A stretch of DNA of 33,077 nt from DATFXM01 sp035315885 (GTDB lineage: Bacteria; Acidobacteriota; Blastocatellia; UBA7656): positions 1-33,077 of the forward strand of contig DATFXM010000177.1 of NCBI GenBank assembly GCA_035315885.1, written 5' to 3'. The notes under the pieces are model-generated. The model had not been told where the DNA came from. It searched no databases and saw only the letters and a list, made by a program, of their open reading frames with translations. Made by a program: the position numbers and the translations under genes. Of the stretch, positions 27,588 to 33,077 are shown piece after piece (position 1 is the stretch's first letter; every line of letters begins with the position of its first letter).

Positions 27588-29105
27588 CTAGTCGTCTGCG
27601 CGGACCCAGCCGTACGCTGCGTTACTACGCAGACCACCTTCATGCACGTACGCGGTCTTCAAACGATCGAGCGTATCGGTTGGGAACGGATTCCGCTTGT
27701 CCTTTACGTTCACCTTGTAAAGCCTCGCCGCGTTCACGCCCAGGATGTTTGCCTTGTCTTCCTTCGTCAGCTTCTTGTACCCAAACTTCTCACAGAACTC
27801 GTCGGTGATCTGGAACTTCTTGAACGCGTCAATAGCCCATTGCGGCGACCCCCACCACAGGCAGTCGGTGCCCCACACGACGTGATCCGAGCCGTACGTC
27901 TTCACGTTCTTGCCGATCCCGTGCATAGCCATAATCGGGTCTACGACAATCAGCACGTTAAAGAAGCTGCCAATCTCGCAGTACACGTTGTTTATTTGCG
28001 GATTGCGCTTCTTGATGTCCATCAGGACGTTGTGCCAGGCGAAGTCACCGGTGGTCGGGTCGAACTGGTCAGCCTTTTGCCAGTCAGCTTCATTTGGTCC
28101 GTGCTGAATCGCCGAATGATACACGACAAAATTGAAGTCCGGGTTCTTCAACGCGGCCTTCTCGACGTCTTTCGGATTGGCCAGGTGACCGAGGGTCTTC
28201 GATTGGTACGAATACCCTTTATGAACGCTCACCAGCTTCATACCGCGCTTGCGCGACTCTTCATAAAAGAAGAACGCGTTGTCGTCGTCGAGCTGGAAGC
28301 CTCCGCCCGACTGGCCCGGATCGGTGTGGCAATACCACTTCCAGGAATTGATGCCGTACTTGGTAATCTCGCGCTCCATCTGTTCGATCAGCGCCGACTT
28401 GTCGATGGAGTTCGTCGCCTTATTCCAGTAGTGATTTGGAGCGAGATTGCCCTGACAAAGCGCCCGCTGGGAGCCGGCCAGCGTGTTGAGTTCGTTCTTG
28501 GCCTGGCTCATCAGCCAGCTTGGCAGCACTCGATTCCCACCGGGTGTCCGCTCCTGTCCCTCGAGAATCTTGCCGGAAGCGTCGCGATTGATTTCGCGTC
28601 CCGGTACGCCCGAGATAACGACAATAGACGTCTCGCTGTCAAAGAACATTTCTTTCACGAAGTTCTTGAAGCCGTAAGACTCGATGTCGGTCTTCAGGTT
28701 GAAGCCCATGTTCTTGACAAACTCGGCGTTGCGGAAGCCCGGAATCGCCACCCCGTTCGTGAAGTGCGCCTGCACGTCGATGACAAAGTATTCGCCTTTT
28801 GGAAACTTCTCCTCGCTCGCCGCAGCTTCGTAGGTCTCAACCTCGTCGACCTCAAAGACCTTGCCGTACACTTTGTTTGATGCGAGGAAGCAGGTCGCCA
28901 TCCCCATCGCGCTGGCCATGAAAGTGCGCCGATCCATTCCGAGTTTCTTCGACCTCTGTTCGGCCATCTCGCCAATCAAGTGTTCGACGTGCTTCTGACG
29001 TTCCGTCTGTCGGCGTGGAATGAACTCTTCGTTCGAGACTACCTGGGTTGGCATGGGTGAGTCCACGCCCTTCTTTAGATCACGATCACACTTGCGAATC
29101 CACAT
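27588..29105 (-). CDS. Amidohydrolase-family protein with twin-arginine motif
   Basis: This 505-residue protein has a TIM-barrel amidohydrolase (Amidohydro_2-type) domain from about residue 105. VIDVQAHF holds the first metal-site position, but with Q-x-H in place of the usual H-x-H; WYCHTDPG, VYHSAIQHGP, CEIGSF and GTDCLWWGSP follow, the last with the late Asp. About 60 residues before the barrel a DRRTFMASAMG twin-arginine motif and hydrophobic stretch are seen, suggesting Tat export, though its distance from the N-terminus is unusual. AAAGGA 9 bp before the ATG supports the long start. Family members hydrolyse or decarboxylate ring carboxylates; the substrate here is unknown. It lies 30 bp after the cytochrome/copper gene, so the two are an operon. 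Confidence 0.85.
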   Translation of the reverse strand: MWIRKCDRDLKKGVDSPMPTQVVSNEEFIPRRQTERQKHVEHLIGEMAEQRSKKLGMDRRTFMASAMGMATCFLASNKVYGKVFEVDEVETYEAAASEEKFPKGEYFVIDVQAHFTNGVAIPGFRNAEFVKNMGFNLKTDIESYGFKNFVKEMFFDSETSIVVISGVPGREINRDASGKILEGQERTPGGNRVLPSWLMSQAKNELNTLAGSQRALCQGNLAPNHYWNKATNSIDKSALIEQMEREITKYGINSWKWYCHTDPGQSGGGFQLDDDNAFFFYEESRKRGMKLVSVHKGYSYQSKTLGHLANPKDVEKAALKNPDFNFVVYHSAIQHGPNEADWQKADQFDPTTGDFAWHNVLMDIKKRNPQINNVYCEIGSFFNVLIVVDPIMAMHGIGKNVKTYGSDHVVWGTDCLWWGSPQWAIDAFKKFQITDEFCEKFGYKKLTKEDKANILGVNAARLYKVNVKDKRNPFPTDTLDRLKTAYVHEGGLRSNAAYGWVRADD

Positions 29106-29135
29106 GTTGTCAGTCCTTTCAGAGCGGGTTTAAGG

Positions 29136-30458
<1,323 letters not shown>

Positions 30459-30606
30459 AGCCGGCTCCTTTTACTGGTTTCGAACTGCATTGCGTGGTTG
30501 TACCGAAACACACTGCTGCTGCCTGCCTCGATCGCGGCCGTTGGCCATATCCCTGAGCCACTGGTGAATGCGTGGAGTCTATAACAGATCTAGGGATTTG
30601 CACAAA

Positions 30607-30747
30607 GGGTTTAGGGTTTCTGGTTTCTGGTTTGGGTTACCTTTAATTCGCCGTGCGTTCGGTCCGAACTAAACCGAGGAGCAGAAGCCGGGCAGTAGGA
30701 ATCAGAAACTACAAACCAGAAACCAGGAACCAGAAACCCGAAACCAG
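30607..30747. repeat. Opposed 7-bp arrays (GGGTTTC / CAGAAAC) in the divergent promoter region
   Basis: Units TGGTTTC and variants (30607-30634) face six units of CAGAAAC type (30703-30747). They lie between the divergent copper/cytochrome and PQQ operons (gap 30459-30845), which otherwise shows no gene and no clear promoter hexamers. The right array ends about 100 bp before the dehydrogenase start. Confidence 0.85.
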
Positions 30748-30845
30748 TGCCCCCTTGTTGCCGGTGGCGAGGTTGAGCTACTATCGCCGCCGTGGCTTCG
30801 CTCCGCTTTTATGCGACCGCATTCCGACCCAAAGGATCTACAACC

Positions 30846-32591
30846 ATGGAACGCTCGAAATCGCTGCCGTCGTTGAAGCTCTCGCACCTGGTTTCGCTGG
30901 CAGTCACCCTGTCGATGCTCGCATTCACCTGCAGCTCCGCGCTTGCGCAGACTCCCGCTGCTGAACTGACTGGCGAGCGCCTGGCAAACGCCAGAAAGGA
31001 ACCGCAGAACTGGGCCACCTATTTTGGCGCCTACGACGCATGGCGCTACAGTTCGCTCAATCAGATCAACGCCTCCAACGTCAAAAACCTGGTGCCGGTC
31101 TGGGTTTTTCAGACGGGTAAGGTGGAAGGCGGGCTGAACGCAACACCGCTGGTAGTCGATGGGGTGATGTACCTGATCGCGAGCGAGGACCGCGTCTTTG
31201 CTTTAAACGCGGAGACCGGCGAACGACTCTGGACCTACAACTACAGAGTCCCTCGTGATTTCTTCTCGCCGTACGGCAAGTTTAATCGCGGTCTCGCAGT
31301 TGGCTATGGTCTGGTGTTCTTCGGAACCATGGACAATCACGTAGTATCCCTTGACGCAAAGACCGGAAAAGAAGTCTGGAACGTCGAAGTCGAAGACGCA
31401 AAAAAATGCGGCTGTAATATCAACGGCGCACCGATACTGGTCAAGGATAAGGTCGTCGTAGGAGGGACCGGCGGAGACAGCGCCCATCGCGGATACATCA
31501 ACGCCTTCTACGCCAAGACTGGCCGGCCGGCCTGGCGCTTTTACACAATCCCCGGCCCAGGCGAACCCGGACACGAAAGCTGGGGCGACAGCGATGTCTG
31601 GAAGTTTGGAGGAGGCTCAACGTGGCTCACCGGGTCATACGATCCCGAACAGAACCTGATTATCTGGGGCGTGGGCAATCCGGCGTCCGACTTCCACAAC
31701 GAAATAAGACCCGGAACCAACCTGTACACCGACTGCATCGTAGCCCTCGACGCCGATTCCGGGAAACTCAAATGGTATTACCAGGAAATCCCGGGTGACT
31801 CATGGGATTTCGATTCTGCCTATGAGTCGATGCTCATCGACACAACTCGAAACGGCAAGACCGAGAAGCTTGTCGTGCATACAAACAAGGGCGGGTATGT
31901 CTGGGTAGTCGACCGCACTAATGGCAAGTTCATCAACGCATGGCGTTATGTTGATACGGTCAATTGGGTGAAAAGCATCGACGAGGAAGGCAACCTTATC
32001 GAGCGCAACGAGCCCGAAGTCGGCAAGGCCAAGTTGATATGTCCAAATTGGGCCGGTGGCCGCAGTTGGAACCACGCGGCATACTCGCCGAGAACCGGAT
32101 GGCTCTATAACGACGGCATCGAATGGTGCGGCGACACGATCTCATTTCCGCAGGAGCCCCGCGAAGGCCAGGGCTTCATCGCCGGCAACGTCACCATCAA
32201 GCCGCCCCCCAATGGTCCCATCCGCGCGCATCTGGACGCGTTTGATCCGGTCACCGGAGAAAAGCGCTGGACTGTTCCGTTCAAGTACCCAATTCTCTCT
32301 TCGCTGCTGGTGACCGGCGGAGATGTTCTTTTCACCGGCGACGTAGAAGGACGATTTCTGGCTTTCGACGCCAAAACCGGAAAACAACTCTGGTCGTTTA
32401 ACACTGGTTCCGGTCACCGTGGCGGACCGATTTCCTATTCGGTTAACGGGCGGCAGTACATCGCCGCGCCCTCGGGCCTCGGATCAATCTTTGTGAGCGG
32501 GATGCCGGCCACCTGGCCAGAAACTGCCGGTTTCCCCTCGGGCTCTGCTGTCTTTGTGTTCGGGCTGCCGCAACCAAAACAGAACCCTTAA
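30846..32591 (+). CDS. PQQ-dependent alcohol dehydrogenase (methanol/ethanol family)
   Basis: This 581-residue periplasmic quinoprotein has a signal peptide (about 1-35, ending SSALAQ) and an eight-bladed propeller with repeated W-motifs (ALNAETGERLW, SLDAKTGKEVW, AFDAKTGKQLW). The active-site Asp is in SWDFD: Asp321, with Asp323 two residues on, the position that marks lanthanide-using enzymes. Metal-site Asn278 lies in GVGNPA; the usual Glu ligand is replaced by Asp211 in GGDSAHRG. The vicinal Cys pair normally before NRG is absent (SPYGKFNRG). There is no fused cytochrome domain; the separate cytochrome gene 7 bp downstream is the likely electron acceptor. AAAGGA precedes the ATG at 30846, which I prefer over 30792. 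Confidence 0.93.
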   Translation: MERSKSLPSLKLSHLVSLAVTLSMLAFTCSSALAQTPAAELTGERLANARKEPQNWATYFGAYDAWRYSSLNQINASNVKNLVPVWVFQTGKVEGGLNATPLVVDGVMYLIASEDRVFALNAETGERLWTYNYRVPRDFFSPYGKFNRGLAVGYGLVFFGTMDNHVVSLDAKTGKEVWNVEVEDAKKCGCNINGAPILVKDKVVVGGTGGDSAHRGYINAFYAKTGRPAWRFYTIPGPGEPGHESWGDSDVWKFGGGSTWLTGSYDPEQNLIIWGVGNPASDFHNEIRPGTNLYTDCIVALDADSGKLKWYYQEIPGDSWDFDSAYESMLIDTTRNGKTEKLVVHTNKGGYVWVVDRTNGKFINAWRYVDTVNWVKSIDEEGNLIERNEPEVGKAKLICPNWAGGRSWNHAAYSPRTGWLYNDGIEWCGDTISFPQEPREGQGFIAGNVTIKPPPNGPIRAHLDAFDPVTGEKRWTVPFKYPILSSLLVTGGDVLFTGDVEGRFLAFDAKTGKQLWSFNTGSGHRGGPISYSVNGRQYIAAPSGLGSIFVSGMPATWPETAGFPSGSAVFVFGLPQPKQNP

Positions 32592-32598
32592 CGAAGAG

Positions 32599-33077
32599 AT
32601 GTCAGTCAGGTTGATCAGACGCGGCATTCCTCCTGCGATACCCAGAGCGCTGCTACTAAAGTGCGCCCTGATAATGAGCGCGGTAGTCTCGCTTCCGATC
32701 ACGCTGGCTGGACACCGGCGAGTCGAAAGCTTGCAGGACCTCGTACAAGACAAGGCCAAGCTGCGGGACAAGCAGGCGATCCTCGAAGGGGCGCGACTGT
32801 TTGCGCCAACTTGTGGCACGGGCTATTGCCATGGCGTGGGTGGGAGCGGAGGAGGTGCGCCCAAGCTGCGCGGTCGTGGTCTGGAACCCGACTACATCTT
32901 CAAGACGGTGTCGAACGGAGTTCCGGGTACCGCAATGATCCCGTTCAAGGGCCAGTACACCGAAGAGCAAATCTGGAAGATCACCGCTTATCTGCTTTCC
33001 GACGAAACCGGCCCGCCACCTGGCTCCGCCGGCGGAGATTCAAAGACAGCCAAGCCCTCTGATCCGCGAGGCGAATC
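32599..33077 (+). CDS. Small c-type cytochrome with CX4CH motif (runs off the window end)
   Basis: At least 159 codons, open to the last base. An N-terminal export signal (about 17-40) precedes a single cytochrome c domain: haem motif CGTGYCHG, a GGAPKLRGR loop, and VPGTAMIPFKG with the likely axial Met, then the final helix QIWKITAYLLS. The spacing of the haem cysteines is CX4CH, not the common CX2CH. It starts 7 bp after the PQQ dehydrogenase stop, with GAAGAG touching the ATG, so it is the partner cytochrome of that enzyme. The C-terminal end is not seen. Confidence 0.88.
   Translation, partial: MSVRLIRRGIPPAIPRALLLKCALIMSAVVSLPITLAGHRRVESLQDLVQDKAKLRDKQAILEGARLFAPTCGTGYCHGVGGSGGGAPKLRGRGLEPDYIFKTVSNGVPGTAMIPFKGQYTEEQIWKITAYLLSDETGPPPGSAGGDSKTAKPSDPRGE

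Noticed and set aside
27642..28880. A 412-codon open frame on the plus strand
   Set aside because: It lies fully antisense to the amidohydrolase, whose sequence, ribosome-binding site and family motifs are clear; the translation resembles no family.

Overview
The window looks like chromosome from a soil-type Acidobacteriota, probably the Blastocatellia/Pyrinomonas side. This is an inference from gene content: bacillithiol genes, an S46 dipeptidyl-peptidase, a PQQ dehydrogenase with a partner cytochrome c, a very large secreted Rhs/YD protein, and moderate-to-high GC. No rRNA, tRNA, CRISPR array, integrase or transposase was recognised.

Layout. Positions 1-950 are a gene graveyard: a broken membrane/beta-propeller (PD40) protein on the minus strand and a frameshifted scrap of an S9 prolyl-oligopeptidase on the plus strand. 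Positions 981-9652 (minus) hold an exported-protein island: a 5'-broken gene with YD repeats, IPT/TIG domains and six ~105-residue repeats; an 1811-residue secreted kelch-Rhs protein with a glycine-rich hydrophobic C-terminus; and a 67-residue two-helix membrane protein just downstream, placed like an immunity protein. Positions 9878-12518 (plus) encode a histidine kinase and an OmpR-type regulator, followed by a large inverted repeat. Positions 12830-14313 (plus) encode a methyltransferase coupled to a membrane protein.

From 14267 most genes lie on the minus strand: an M19 membrane dipeptidase, a di-iron ferritin-like protein, an AidB-like acyl-CoA dehydrogenase, and an operon of ABC-2 ATPase, permease and alpha/beta hydrolase. 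murB (plus) is divergent from that operon and convergent with bshA. bshA and bshB1 supply the first two steps of bacillithiol synthesis; bshC is not in the window. Upstream of them lies a secreted S46 peptidase.

The right end (27588-33077) is a periplasmic oxidation module. One arm (minus) is a cytochrome c fused to a PHM-type copper monooxygenase-like domain plus a Tat-type amidohydrolase. The divergent arm (plus) is a PQQ alcohol dehydrogenase plus a small cytochrome c with an unusual CX4CH haem motif, cut by the window end. Copper oxygenase, quinoprotein and cytochromes could share an electron chain, but the substrate is unknown.

A theme through the intergenic regions is opposed arrays of 7-bp repeats. 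The unit changes from locus to locus, but the period stays 7 and the second array is roughly the reverse complement of the first. They lie against gene ends and starts and can form long stem-loops.
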